Part shown: piece after piece, positions 7,786 through 15,763 of the stretch
How the letters are laid out: every line of letters starts with the position of its first letter
Position numbering within the stretch: the first letter of the stretch is position 1
Assembly (NCBI RefSeq): GCF_014647975.1
Contig: NZ_BMQF01000004.1
Coordinates: 310,001-374,000 of the forward strand
Length of the DNA stretch: 64,000 nt
Direction of reading: 5' to 3'
From: Streptomyces fumigatiscleroticus
GTDB taxonomy: Bacteria; Actinomycetota; Actinomycetes; Streptomycetales; Streptomycetaceae
Made by a program: the position numbers and the translations under genes
The notes under the pieces: generated by a model
The model's input: the letters and a program-made list of their open reading frames with translations, nothing else
Told to the model about the DNA's origin: nothing
Database searches by the model: none

Positions 7786-8328
7786 ATGCGCATCGCGTTT
7801 CTGACCGCGCCCGAGGGCGTGGAACAGGTCGAACTCACCGAGCCGTGGCAGGCCGCGAGGAACGCCGGGCACGAGACCGTGCTCGTGTCGACGCAGTCCG
7901 GCGAGATCCAGGCGTTCGACCACCTGGACAAGGCGGACACGTTCCCGGTGGACGAGGTGGTCGGCGAGACGTCGGCGGAGTCGTTCGACGGGCTGGTCCT
8001 GCCGGGCGGTGTGGCCAATCCGGACTTCCTGCGGATGGACGACAAGGCCGTCTCGTTCGTCAAGGACTTCTTCGAGCGGGGCAAGCCGGTGGCCGCGATC
8101 TGCCACGCCCCCTGGACGCTCGTGGAGGCGGACGTCGTACGGGAGCGGGTGCTGACCTCCTGGCCGAGCCTGAGGACGGACATCCGCAACGCGGGCGGCA
8201 CCTGGGTCGACGAGCAGGTGCAGGTCTGCGGCAACGGCCCCAACAAGCTGATCACCAGCCGCAAGCCGGACGACCTGAAGGCGTTCTGCGAGACCTTCCT
8301 GGCGGAGTTCGCCGGGCAGGGCGGCTGA
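7786..8328 (+). CDS. DJ-1/PfpI family type 1 glutamine amidotransferase-like protein
   Basis: A 180-residue protein of the PfpI branch of the DJ-1 superfamily. The nucleophile elbow is AAICHAPW with Cys106 and His107; the acidic partner lies in the FDGLVLPGG segment (67-75). Members are described as stress-induced deglycases, chaperones or intracellular peptidases. Length is normal for the family. It ends the CBS-membrane protein-PfpI operon and is followed by an octamer repeat and a strong bidirectional hairpin terminator. Confidence 0.9.
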   Translation: MRIAFLTAPEGVEQVELTEPWQAARNAGHETVLVSTQSGEIQAFDHLDKADTFPVDEVVGETSAESFDGLVLPGGVANPDFLRMDDKAVSFVKDFFERGKPVAAICHAPWTLVEADVVRERVLTSWPSLRTDIRNAGGTWVDEQVQVCGNGPNKLITSRKPDDLKAFCETFLAEFAGQGG

Positions 8329-8332
8329 GGAC

Positions 8333-8412
8333 GGCCCGCAGGCCCGCAGGTCCGCAGGCCCGCAGGCCCGCAGGTCCGCAGGCCCGCAGGCCCGCAGGTC
8401 CGCAGGCCCGCG
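8333..8412. repeat. Octamer tandem array
   Basis: Ten uninterrupted 8-bp units, GGCCCGCA or GGTCCGCA, arranged as a 24-bp higher-order repeat (two C-type then one T-type) running three times plus remainder. It starts 5 bases after the PfpI stop and ends 20 bases before the terminator hairpin. It reads like slippage-expanded sequence in a 3' untranslated region. Confidence 0.85.
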
Positions 8413-8432
8413 CACGGGGCACCGGGCACACC

Positions 8433-8470
8433 GGCGCAGGAGCGCCCCCCACGGGGGGCGCTCCTGCGCC
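8433..8470. terminator. Bidirectional hairpin terminator
   Basis: A perfect 17-bp stem, GGCGCAGGAGCG... (8433-8449) with its complement (8454-8470), and a 4-base loop. It lies between the convergent PfpI and DUF6158-like genes, 7 bases from the latter's stop. No clear U-run is present on either strand, as is usual in Streptomyces. Confidence 0.85.
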
Positions 8471-8476
8471 GTTCTC

Positions 8477-8761
8477 TCATCGGTCGTCGCCGGGCGTGGC
8501 CGACTCCCCGCGCTGCCGCTCCCGGGCCCCCTCGCGGGTGCGGCCCGCGGCGACCGGACGGTCGGGGTTGCGCCGCAGGTACTCGCCCTCCAGCTGCGCC
8601 ATGCGCTCGTTGTGGGCGCGCAGCGCGTCGTTCGAGCCGTACAGCAGCGTGTCGTGCCGGGTGCGGTGGATGGTCTCCAGTTCCCTCATCAACTGCTGAT
8701 CGTCCAGACGGGCCGCTTCGACTCCGGTTTCGGTGATGTCCCGCTCGTCGTGTTCGTTCAT
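8477..8761 (-). CDS. DUF6158-like small protein
   Basis: A 94-residue, highly charged, helical protein (DDQQLMRELETIHRTRHDTLLYGS, then AHNERMAQLEGEYLRR), which I recall as the actinobacterial DUF6158 family of unknown function. I choose the ATG at 8761 over the upstream one at 8785. It has no Shine-Dalgarno sequence, but a GGGTAC box ends exactly 9 bases before it, which would give a nearly leaderless message. The gene is divergent from the baeRF gene. Confidence 0.75.
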   Translation of the reverse strand: MNEHDERDITETGVEAARLDDQQLMRELETIHRTRHDTLLYGSNDALRAHNERMAQLEGEYLRRNPDRPVAAGRTREGARERQRGESATPGDDR

Positions 8762-8776
8762 GGTGACCGGGTACCC
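8750..8776. promoter_or_regulatory. Divergent SigB-type promoter core, GGGTACCC palindrome
   Basis: The palindrome GGGTACCC at 8769-8776 supplies a -10 box on both strands. Towards the plus strand, GTGT (8750-8753) and a 15-base spacer precede GGGTAC (8769-8774), serving the baeRF gene at 8819. Towards the minus strand, GGGTAC (8776-8771) lies 9 bases before the ATG of the DUF6158-like gene, with a minimal GNNT at 14 bases. The plus-strand call is the stronger one. Confidence 0.5.
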
Positions 8777-8818
8777 GCCCGGCAAGCACTACCCCCGAGC
8801 GGCATCCGGGAGAGAGCC

Positions 8819-9940
8819 ATGGATCTCGCCTTTCTGCATCCTCTCTACGAACATCAGGGGCCCTGGGCCTCCGTCTACGTCGATCTTTCCCAGCACACGC
8901 AGGACATGGCCCACGAACGTGAGCTGACGGCCAGGGCGGTGGGCCGGGAGCTGGCCGCGCAGGGCGCGGACGACGCGACCTGCCGGGCCGTGCAGGAGGC
9001 GGTCGAGGATCTGCGTCACGCCACCGACCCCCACGGGCGGGTGCTGTTCGCGCGCGACGGCCAGGTGGTCCTCGATCCGCCGCTGGCCCGCCGTCCGCCG
9101 GGCGGCACCTCGGCCCACTGGGCGCCCCTGCCGCACGTCGCGCCGCTGCTGGAGCTGGCCGGCGAGGACCCGGTCTGCGTGGTGGCGTACATCGACCGCA
9201 AGGGCGCCGACTTCGAGCTGCGCTCCGCGCTGGGCAGCGACGACGCCGGCGGTGTGACCGGCCGGCAGTGGCCGGTGCACCGGACGGCCTCGGCCGAGTG
9301 GTCCGAGCGCCACTTCCAGCTGCGGGTGGAGAACACCTGGGAGCACAACGCGGCGGAGATCGCCGACGCGCTCGCCGTGTGCCAGGAGGAGACGCGGGCC
9401 GACCTGCTGATCCTGGTCGGTGACGAGCGCGAGCGGCGCTCCGTGCACGAGCGGCTGCCCAAGCGGTTGCAGGACCGCGTGGCGGAGGCCTCGCACGGCA
9501 CCGGCAGCAGGCTGCTGGACGACGAGGTGGAGCGGCTGCGCGAGCAGCACGTGCACCGCCGGGCCCAGGAGGACCTGGACCGGTTCCTGGCCGCCCGCAC
9601 ACCGGACGGCGAGGGCCGGGCCATCGCCGTGGAGGGCGTGCCGGCACTGGTCGAGGCGGCCCGCGAGCACCGTATCGACGAGCTGCTGATCGACCCGGAC
9701 GGGCCCGACAACCACCGCGAGGTGTGGGTCGGCGAGGACCCCGACCAGCTGGCGGTGCGCCGTACGGATCTCCAGTTCCTGGGCGAGCGGCAGTCCTTCT
9801 CCGCCCGCGCGGACGACGCGCTGCTGCGCGCGGCGGTCGTCACCGGCGCCCCGGCGATCTCGGTGGCCCCCGCACTGCCGCGCGAGGCGGCGGAGGAGGT
9901 CCCGGTGGGCGGCCTGGGAGCGCTGCTGCGCTGGAAGTGA
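8819..9940 (+). CDS. baeRF-type (bacterial archaeo-eukaryotic release factor) protein
   Basis: A 373-residue protein with the layout of the bacterial release-factor-1-like (baeRF2/Rv2629) family: an N-terminal domain to about residue 130, a central domain with CVVAYIDRKGADF and RVENTWEHNAAEIAD, and an L7Ae-like C-terminal domain (VEAAREHRIDELLIDPD ... AISVAPALP). The family is related to eRF1 and may act in ribosome rescue or hibernation under stress; this is family-level inference. GGGAGAGAG lies just before the ATG. The upstream SigB-type box supports stress expression. Confidence 0.8.
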   Translation: MDLAFLHPLYEHQGPWASVYVDLSQHTQDMAHERELTARAVGRELAAQGADDATCRAVQEAVEDLRHATDPHGRVLFARDGQVVLDPPLARRPPGGTSAHWAPLPHVAPLLELAGEDPVCVVAYIDRKGADFELRSALGSDDAGGVTGRQWPVHRTASAEWSERHFQLRVENTWEHNAAEIADALAVCQEETRADLLILVGDERERRSVHERLPKRLQDRVAEASHGTGSRLLDDEVERLREQHVHRRAQEDLDRFLAARTPDGEGRAIAVEGVPALVEAAREHRIDELLIDPDGPDNHREVWVGEDPDQLAVRRTDLQFLGERQSFSARADDALLRAAVVTGAPAISVAPALPREAAEEVPVGGLGALLRWK

Positions 9941-9964
9941 GCCCCGCGTGCCCCGCGCGGTGCG

Positions 9965-11584
9965 CTACCTGGCCCGCTCCACCCGGCGCTCGTCCCACAC
10001 CGGCTCCGGCGTCTCGCGGACGCGGCCGTCGCTGCCGAAGACGAGGAAGCGGTCGAAGGAGCGGGCGAACCAGCGGTCGTGCGTGACCGCCAGGACGGTG
10101 CCCTCGAACGCCTCCAGGCCCTCCTGGAGCGCCTCGGCCGACTCCAGGTCGAGGTTGTCGGTGGGCTCGTCCAGCAGCAGGGCCGTGGCGCCCTCCAGCT
10201 CCAGCAGCAGGATCTGGAAGCGGGCCTGCTGGCCGCCGGAGAGCCGGTCGAAGGTCTGCTCGGCCCGGTCGGTCAGCTCGTAGCGGCGCAGCCGGGACAT
10301 GGCGGCGCCCCGGTCCTGGGCGTGCTCGCGCCACAGGATGTCCAGCAGGGTGCGGCCGTGCAGCTCGGGGTGCGCGTGGGTCTGGGCGAAGTGCCCGGGC
10401 ACGACGCGCGCCCCGAGCCGCCACCGCCCGGTGTGCGCCACGTCCTCGCCGGCCAGCAGCCGCAGGAAGTGGGACTTGCCGGAGCCGTTGGAACCGAGCA
10501 CGGCGACGCGTTCGCCGTAGAAGACCTCCAGGTCGAAGGGTTTCATCAGGCCGGTGAGCTCCAGCCGCTCGCAGGTGACGGCCCGTACTCCGGTGCGGCC
10601 GCCCTTGAGCCGCATCCTGATGTCCTGCTCGCGCGGCGGCTCCGGCGGCGGGCCCGCCTCCTCGAACTTGCGCAGCCGGGTCTGGGCGGCGTGATAGCGG
10701 GAGGCCATCTCGTGGCTGACCGAGGCGGCCTGACGGAGCGTCAGCACCAGCTTCTTCAGCTGCGCGTGTTTCTCGTCCCAGCGGCGGCGCAGCTCCTCGA
10801 AGCGGGCGAAGCGTTCCCGCCGGGCCTCGTGGAAGGTGGCGAAGCCGCCGCCGTGCACCCAGGCGTCGGCGCCGGCGGGACCGGGTTCCAGGGAGACGAT
10901 CCGCTCGGCGGCGCGGGCCAGCAGTTCGCGGTCGTGGGAGACGAACAGCACGGTCTTGCGGGTCTCGGCGAGCCGCTCCTCCAGCCAGCGTTTGCCGGGC
11001 ACGTCGAGGTAGTTGTCGGGCTCGTCGAGCAGCAGCACCTCGTCGGTGCCGCGCAGCAGCGCCTCCAGCACCAGCCGCTTCTGCTCGCCGCCGGACAGGG
11101 TGCGCACCTGCCGCCACTGGGCCCGCTCGTACGGCACGCCCAGCGCGGCCGTGGTGCACATGTCCCACAGCGTCTCGGCCTCGTACCCGCGGGCCTCGGC
11201 CCAGTCGGCGAGCGACTGGGCGTAGCGCATCTGGGCGGCCTCGTCGTCGACGGTGAGCACGGCGTGCTCGGCGGCGTCGACGGCGCGGGCGGCCTCGCGG
11301 ATGCGCGGCGGCGCGACGGAGACCAGCAGGTCCCGTACGGTGCTCTCGTCCCGCACCGAGCCCACGAACTGGCGCATCACCCCGAGCCCACCGCTCACGG
11401 CGACGCTCCCGCCGTGCGGTGCCAGCTCCCCGGCCAGCATCCGGAGCAGGGTCGTCTTGCCCGCCCCGTTGGGGCCCACCAGCGCCACGACGGCGCCCTC
11501 GCCCACCCGGAAGGAGACATCGCCCAGCAGCGTCCTGCCGTCGGGGAGGTGGTATTCCAGGTGCGCTGCTTCGAGGTGGCCCAT
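9965..11584 (-). CDS. ABC-F family ATPase
   Basis: A 539-residue soluble protein with two ATP-binding cassettes and no membrane segments: first Walker A GPNGAGKTT near residue 39, signature LSGGEQKR, Walker B plus LLLDEPDNYLD; second Walker A GSNGSGKSH, signature LSGGQQAR, Walker B LLLDEPTDNLD. A charged linker of about 80 residues separates them. ABC-F proteins act on the ribosome as translation factors or antibiotic-protection proteins; which one applies here is not visible. The ATG at 11584 matches the usual family start, though no good ribosome site precedes it. It is convergent with the baeRF gene and divergent from the PAP2 gene. Confidence 0.92.
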   Translation of the reverse strand: MGHLEAAHLEYHLPDGRTLLGDVSFRVGEGAVVALVGPNGAGKTTLLRMLAGELAPHGGSVAVSGGLGVMRQFVGSVRDESTVRDLLVSVAPPRIREAARAVDAAEHAVLTVDDEAAQMRYAQSLADWAEARGYEAETLWDMCTTAALGVPYERAQWRQVRTLSGGEQKRLVLEALLRGTDEVLLLDEPDNYLDVPGKRWLEERLAETRKTVLFVSHDRELLARAAERIVSLEPGPAGADAWVHGGGFATFHEARRERFARFEELRRRWDEKHAQLKKLVLTLRQAASVSHEMASRYHAAQTRLRKFEEAGPPPEPPREQDIRMRLKGGRTGVRAVTCERLELTGLMKPFDLEVFYGERVAVLGSNGSGKSHFLRLLAGEDVAHTGRWRLGARVVPGHFAQTHAHPELHGRTLLDILWREHAQDRGAAMSRLRRYELTDRAEQTFDRLSGGQQARFQILLLELEGATALLLDEPTDNLDLESAEALQEGLEAFEGTVLAVTHDRWFARSFDRFLVFGSDGRVRETPEPVWDERRVERAR

Positions 11585-11669
11585 GAGGAGGGATTGTCCG
11601 GGCGGGCGCACCGGCCGGGCAACCGCTTTTCCCCAGCAGGAAACGCCCGCCCGAGGGTAGGCGGGATCC

Positions 11670-13160
11670 ATGAGCCCCGACGTAGATCTCACCGCCCCGA
11701 AGCCCGGTCGCCATGGTCTGCGCGACCGGTTCCTCGCCGCGGACTGCCGCCTGTTCGAGGCCGTCGCCGCCCGGCACTGGCCCGGTGCCGATCCGCTGCT
11801 GCCCCGGCTGAGCCGGAGCGCCAACCACGGCGTGCTGTGGTTCGCTGCGGCCGCCGCGCTGGCCGCCAGCCGCACGCCGCGGGCCCGGCGCGCCGCCGCC
11901 CGCGGTCTGGCCTCCCTCGGCCTGGCCTCCCTGACCATCAACACCCTCGGCAAGCGCACGGTCCGCCGCCCCCGTCCCGTGCTGGATCCGGTGCCGCTGG
12001 TACGGCAGCTGAAGCGGCAGCCGATCACCACGTCCTTCCCCTCCGGTCACTCGGCCTCGGCGGCCGCGTTCGCGGCCGGTGTCGCGCTGGAGTCCCCGGC
12101 CTGGGGCGCGGCCGTCGCCCCGGTGGCCGCCGCGGTCGCGCTGTCGCGCGTGTACACCGGCGTCCACTTCCCCAGCGACGTGGTGGCCGGCGCGGCCCTC
12201 GGGGTGGGCGCCGCGTTCGCCGTGCGCGGCACGGTGCCGACCCGTGCCCAGCTCGTCCCGCCGGCCCGTCCCCGCGCCGGGGCCCCGGCGCTCCAGGAGG
12301 GCGAGGGGCTCGTCCTCGTGGCCAACAGGGCGTCGGGCACCGCCGACCGGGCCCGTGCCGTGCGCGACGCGCTGCCGCGCGCGGAGGTCGTCGAGTGCGA
12401 ACCGGCCGACGTGCGCACCGAGCTGGCGAAGGCGGCGGCCCGTGCCCGGGTGCTCGGCGTGTGCGGCGGCGACGGCACCGTCAACGCCGCCGCCGGGACC
12501 GCCCTGCGGCACGGCCTGCCCCTCGCCGTCCTGCCCGGCGGCACCCTGAACCACTTCGCCTACGACCTGGGCGTGGAGGACGTGCGCCAACTGGCCCGGG
12601 CCCTGGAGCAGGGCGACGCCGTACGGGTGGACGTCGGCCGGTTCACCTCCGGTGAGCAGGAGGGCGTCTTCCTCAACACCTTCAGCCTGGGCGTCTACCC
12701 GGAGCTGGTGCTGGAGCGGGAGCGCTGGTCGAAGCGGATCGGCGGCTGGCCGGCGGGGGTGCTGGCGGCGGCGCGCGTGCTGCGGGCCGACCGGCGTCCG
12801 CTCCAGGCCGAGTTCCGGGGCCGCGCCCGCCCGCTGTGGATGCTGTTCGCCGGCAACGGCACCTACCACCGCCTCGGCCTGGCGCCCGGCCGCCGGCTCG
12901 ACCTGGCGGACGGGCAGCTGGACGTCCGGGTGGTGCACGGCGGCCGGGGGCCCGCGGCACGGCTGCTCGCCGCGGCCTTCGCCGGCCCGCTGACCCGCTC
13001 CCCCTTCCACGCCGCGGTCCAGGTCCGCCGGCTGCGCCTGACCGGCGTGGCACCCGGCACGCCCCTGGCCTACGACGGCGAGGTCATCGAGGCGGCGGGC
13101 GAGGTGACGCTGGAGAAGCTGCCCGAGGCGCTGACCGTCTACCGTCCCCTGCCGGAGTAG
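11670..13160 (+). CDS. PAP2 phosphatase-diacylglycerol kinase fusion
   Basis: A 496-residue two-domain protein. Residues 1-195 form a PAP2 phosphatase with all three motifs: KRTVRRPRP, PSGHS and SRVYTGVHFPSD. Residues 210-496 form a DAGK/LCB kinase catalytic domain with GGDGTVN and PGGTLNHFA. The kinase would phosphorylate diacylglycerol or a related lipid and the phosphatase would remove lipid phosphates, an arrangement known from actinobacteria. Hydrophobic helices occur only in the PAP2 half. A GGGTAG hexamer lies 9 bases before the ATG. Confidence 0.92.
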   Translation: MSPDVDLTAPKPGRHGLRDRFLAADCRLFEAVAARHWPGADPLLPRLSRSANHGVLWFAAAAALAASRTPRARRAAARGLASLGLASLTINTLGKRTVRRPRPVLDPVPLVRQLKRQPITTSFPSGHSASAAAFAAGVALESPAWGAAVAPVAAAVALSRVYTGVHFPSDVVAGAALGVGAAFAVRGTVPTRAQLVPPARPRAGAPALQEGEGLVLVANRASGTADRARAVRDALPRAEVVECEPADVRTELAKAAARARVLGVCGGDGTVNAAAGTALRHGLPLAVLPGGTLNHFAYDLGVEDVRQLARALEQGDAVRVDVGRFTSGEQEGVFLNTFSLGVYPELVLERERWSKRIGGWPAGVLAAARVLRADRRPLQAEFRGRARPLWMLFAGNGTYHRLGLAPGRRLDLADGQLDVRVVHGGRGPAARLLAAAFAGPLTRSPFHAAVQVRRLRLTGVAPGTPLAYDGEVIEAAGEVTLEKLPEALTVYRPLPE

Positions 13161-13331
13161 CCGACGGGCCGTCACCCCACAGCGCCGGCCCGCCTGCCGG
13201 TACACCCGCGACGTCCACATTCTGATACTCGGGTCTCATGATGCGACATGCGGGCGTACGGTGATGCCCTGCGCCGGGCGGGGCCGTGACGCCCCGGCCC
13301 GGCACGTCGGACCGCCGGAAGGGGAACAGCC

Positions 13332-14150
13332 ATGTCCAGGCCGCGGGAGAGCGCCGTCTACACGCACGGGCACCACGAGTCCGTCCTGCGTTCGCACACC
13401 TGGCGCACCGCCGCCAACTCCGCGGCGTATCTGCTCGGCTCCCTGAAACCCCATATGAGGATCCTGGACATCGGCTGCGGCCCGGGCACCATCACCGCCG
13501 ACCTGGCGGCGCTGGTCCCGGACGGACAGGTCACCGGAGTGGACCGGGCCCCGGAGATCCTGGCCCGGGCCCGGGCCACGGCGGCGGAACGGGGCCTGGC
13601 CAACGTGGACTTCGCCGTCGCCGACGTGCACGCCCTGGACTATCCGGACGACACCTTCTGCGTGGTCCACGCCCACCAGGTGCTCCAGCACGTCGGCGAC
13701 CCGGTGCAGGCACTGCGCGAGATGACGCGGGTCACGAAGCCGGACGGGTTCATCGCCGTCCGCGACTCCGACTACGCCGCCATGACGTGGTACCCCGCCT
13801 CACCGGGGATGGACGACTGGCTGGACCTGTACCGCCGGGTGGCCCGCGCCAACGGCGGCGAGCCCGACGCCGGACGCCGGCTGAAGTCCTGGGCGCTGCG
13901 GGCCGGGCTGACGGACATCACGGCGACGTCCGGCACCTGGACCTACTCCACGGCCGAGGAACGCCGGTGGTGGAGCGAGCTGTGGGCGGAGCGCACCGTG
14001 GCCTCGGAGTTCGCGCGGCGCGCCACGCGGGGCGGGCACGCGACCGCGCAGCGGCTGCGGGACGTGGCCGGGGCCTGGCGGGAGTGGGGGAAGCAGGAGG
14101 AGGGCTGGTTCGCCGTGCTGCACGGCGAGATCCTGTGCCGCAAGAGGTGA
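13332..14150 (+). CDS. Class I SAM-dependent methyltransferase
   Basis: A 272-residue methyltransferase of the UbiE-like group. Motif I is RILDIGCGPGT (43-53), the acidic end of strand 2 is VTGVDRAPE, and motif IV is HAHQVLQHVGDP. The C-terminal part is rich in Trp and Arg. The substrate is unknown. A ribosome site GGAAGGGGAA precedes the ATG. The gene runs towards the gas vesicle cluster and stops 2 bases before the end of gvpK, leaving no room for an intergenic terminator. Confidence 0.88.
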   Translation: MSRPRESAVYTHGHHESVLRSHTWRTAANSAAYLLGSLKPHMRILDIGCGPGTITADLAALVPDGQVTGVDRAPEILARARATAAERGLANVDFAVADVHALDYPDDTFCVVHAHQVLQHVGDPVQALREMTRVTKPDGFIAVRDSDYAAMTWYPASPGMDDWLDLYRRVARANGGEPDAGRRLKSWALRAGLTDITATSGTWTYSTAEERRWWSELWAERTVASEFARRATRGGHATAQRLRDVAGAWREWGKQEEGWFAVLHGEILCRKR

Positions 14151-14152
14151 GA

Positions 14153-14437
14153 TCAGTCGCGGGGCAGCAGGGGGCCGAGCGGTCCGAGGTCCAGGTTGAG
14201 GTCCTCGGGCCGCAGTCCGTAGCGCTCGCGCAGCTCGGTCATACGGTCCTCCAGCAGCATCAGCGTCAGCCCGATCCGCTCCTCCTGCTCCTCGGTGAGA
14301 TCGCCCTGGTCGAAGCGGCGCAGCGCCTGGCGCTCCATGAGCTGGCGCAGCAGCTCCACCACGGTCAGCACCAGCTTGACCAGATCGCGTTCCACCGTGT
14401 CGGGCTCCAGCTCCAGCCGTTTGCGGCTCTCGGTCAC
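14153..14437 (-). CDS. gvpK: Gas vesicle protein GvpK
   Basis: A 94-residue helical protein with the GvpK signature: LVKLVLTVVELLRQLMERQALRRF, then LTEEQEERIGLTLMLLEDRMTELRERYGL. GvpK is a minor, essential assembly component of the gas vesicle. It is the last gene of the ten-gene gvp operon. The GTG start at 14437 overlaps the gvpS stop (GTGA), as at most junctions in this cluster. Confidence 0.93.
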   Translation of the reverse strand: MTESRKRLELEPDTVERDLVKLVLTVVELLRQLMERQALRRFDQGDLTEEQEERIGLTLMLLEDRMTELRERYGLRPEDLNLDLGPLGPLLPRD

Positions 14438-14622
14438 GCTCCCTCCCCCCAGGGCGACGGCACCTGTGCGTTCACCGAGCTGATCAGGGCGTTCAGATCG
14501 ATGCGGACGAGGTCGACGTCCGCTATGCGCAGGGTGATGTCCCCCGTGATCACCACTCCGCCGGCCAGCAGCCGGTCGAGCAGGTCCACGAGGGCCACCT
14601 CGCGCCGTTCGACGACGGTCAT
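14434..14622 (-). CDS. gvpS: GvpA/GvpJ-family protein GvpS
   Basis: A 62-residue member of the GvpA family consisting of little more than the core fold: VALVDLLDRLLAGGVVITGDITLRIADVDLVRIDLNALISSV. Streptomyces clusters encode three GvpA-like proteins, of which this is the smallest; it is thought to be a minor or capping subunit. The ATG at 14622 overlaps the gvpL stop. Confidence 0.9.
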   Translation of the reverse strand: MTVVERREVALVDLLDRLLAGGVVITGDITLRIADVDLVRIDLNALISSVNAQVPSPWGEGA

Positions 14623-15437
14623 GTCCCCTCCCCGGTGTCCGCCGCTTCCCCGGTGTCCGCCGCCTCTCCGGTGTCCGCCGCCTCCCCCGCGAAGGAGTAC
14701 GCCGCCCACGGCCCGGTCAGCTCGACCCGCATGCCGGAGGCCTCGTCCTTCGTCCGGTCCACCAGTTCCACGAACTCCTCGGAGTGCGCGCGCGGCACGA
14801 GATAGGCGGCGTTGAGCACATTGCGTCCACGAGCCCCGGAGAGCGCGGCGTTCTGCGGTGCGTGCAGCCGGGAGTCCTCGGCGCGGGCGGCCAGCGACGT
14901 GTGCAGCCGGGTCGCGAACGCCTCCGCCCGCTGCCACACGTCCTCGTGCTCCCGGGCGCGCATACGCCGCCGCAGCAGGTAGTCCCGGCCCGAGACCGGC
15001 TTCTCCGCGGGCCGGCCGGGCGTCTCCCGCGCGGCCGGTTCCGTCTCGGTGTACACCTTGACGCCCCATTCCACGCGCCCGTCCAGCCGGGCGAGGGTGC
15101 GCCGCAAGTACTCCTCGCGTTCCTCGATCATCGTCCGCAGACCGCTGTCGTCCCGGAAGACGGTGCCGAGCCGGAGCGGCAGCGGTGTGGTGACGGTGGT
15201 GAGCGCGTCGATCACGCCCTGGTGGGCGCGGGCGGTCGCGGCCAGCCAGTCCATATCCTCCAGATGGGCGCGGAGCGGCTCCTCGGCGAAGTCCTCCACG
15301 GGCACATGGCTGACGACGGCGACCAGACCGCGATGGGTCAGCATTCTGGGCGGGTCGCCCGCCACCCCCGTCAACTGCGCCTGCAACGGCGCGTCGAAGG
15401 GGCGGCAGACGGCGTAGACGTACCGCAGTCCGGTCAC
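14619..15437 (-). CDS. gvpL: GvpL/GvpF-family gas vesicle protein
   Basis: A 272-residue paralogue of GvpF, with the shared N-terminal pattern YVYAVCRPFDAP, the central PLRLGTVFRDD segment, and VELTGPWAAYSF near the end. GvpF/L proteins are accessory assembly factors that contact GvpA. The C-terminus carries three to four direct repeats of GEAADT encoded by 18-bp units at about 14637-14690. The GTG start overlaps the gvpJ stop. Confidence 0.92.
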   Translation of the reverse strand: MTGLRYVYAVCRPFDAPLQAQLTGVAGDPPRMLTHRGLVAVVSHVPVEDFAEEPLRAHLEDMDWLAATARAHQGVIDALTTVTTPLPLRLGTVFRDDSGLRTMIEEREEYLRRTLARLDGRVEWGVKVYTETEPAARETPGRPAEKPVSGRDYLLRRRMRAREHEDVWQRAEAFATRLHTSLAARAEDSRLHAPQNAALSGARGRNVLNAAYLVPRAHSEEFVELVDRTKDEASGMRVELTGPWAAYSFAGEAADTGEAADTGEAADTGEGT

Positions 15438-15763
15438 GGTGTCTCCTCCCGCGCGCGGCCGGGCTCCAGCTCGGCCAGCCGCGCGCGCAGCTCGGCGTTC
15501 TCCCGGGCGAGCTCGTCGCTGCGGGCCTGGGAGGAGAGCGCCGGGTCGCTCTCCCACCAGTCGATGCCCATCTCCTTCGCCTTGTCGACGGAGGCGACGA
15601 TGAGACGCAGTTTGATGGTCAGCAGTTCGATGTCGAGCAGGTTGATGCGGATGTCACCCGCAATGACGACACCCTTGTCGAGCACACGCTCCAGGATGTC
15701 CGCGAGATTGGCGCCGCCGCTGCCCGAGCCGTAGGGCTCGGGCAGCCGGCCGGACATCGTCAT
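15434..15763 (-). CDS. gvpJ: Gas vesicle protein GvpJ
   Basis: A 109-residue GvpA-family protein: NLADILERVLDKGVVIAGD and RINLLDIELLTIKLRLIVASV form the two-helix, two-strand core. A short C-terminal coiled-coil extension (ELARENAELRARLAELE) follows. GvpJ is a minor component thought to nucleate the conical ends. The ATG at 15763 overlaps the gvpZ stop; a second ATG two codons in is possible. Confidence 0.92.
   Translation of the reverse strand: MTMSGRLPEPYGSGSGGANLADILERVLDKGVVIAGDIRINLLDIELLTIKLRLIVASVDKAKEMGIDWWESDPALSSQARSDELARENAELRARLAELEPGRAREETP

Noticed and set aside
11655..11660. GGGTAG before the PAP2-DAG kinase gene as a SigB-type promoter
   Set aside because: The last base departs from the C/T consensus and no -35 matches, although the 9-base distance to the ATG equals that of the two leaderless genes.
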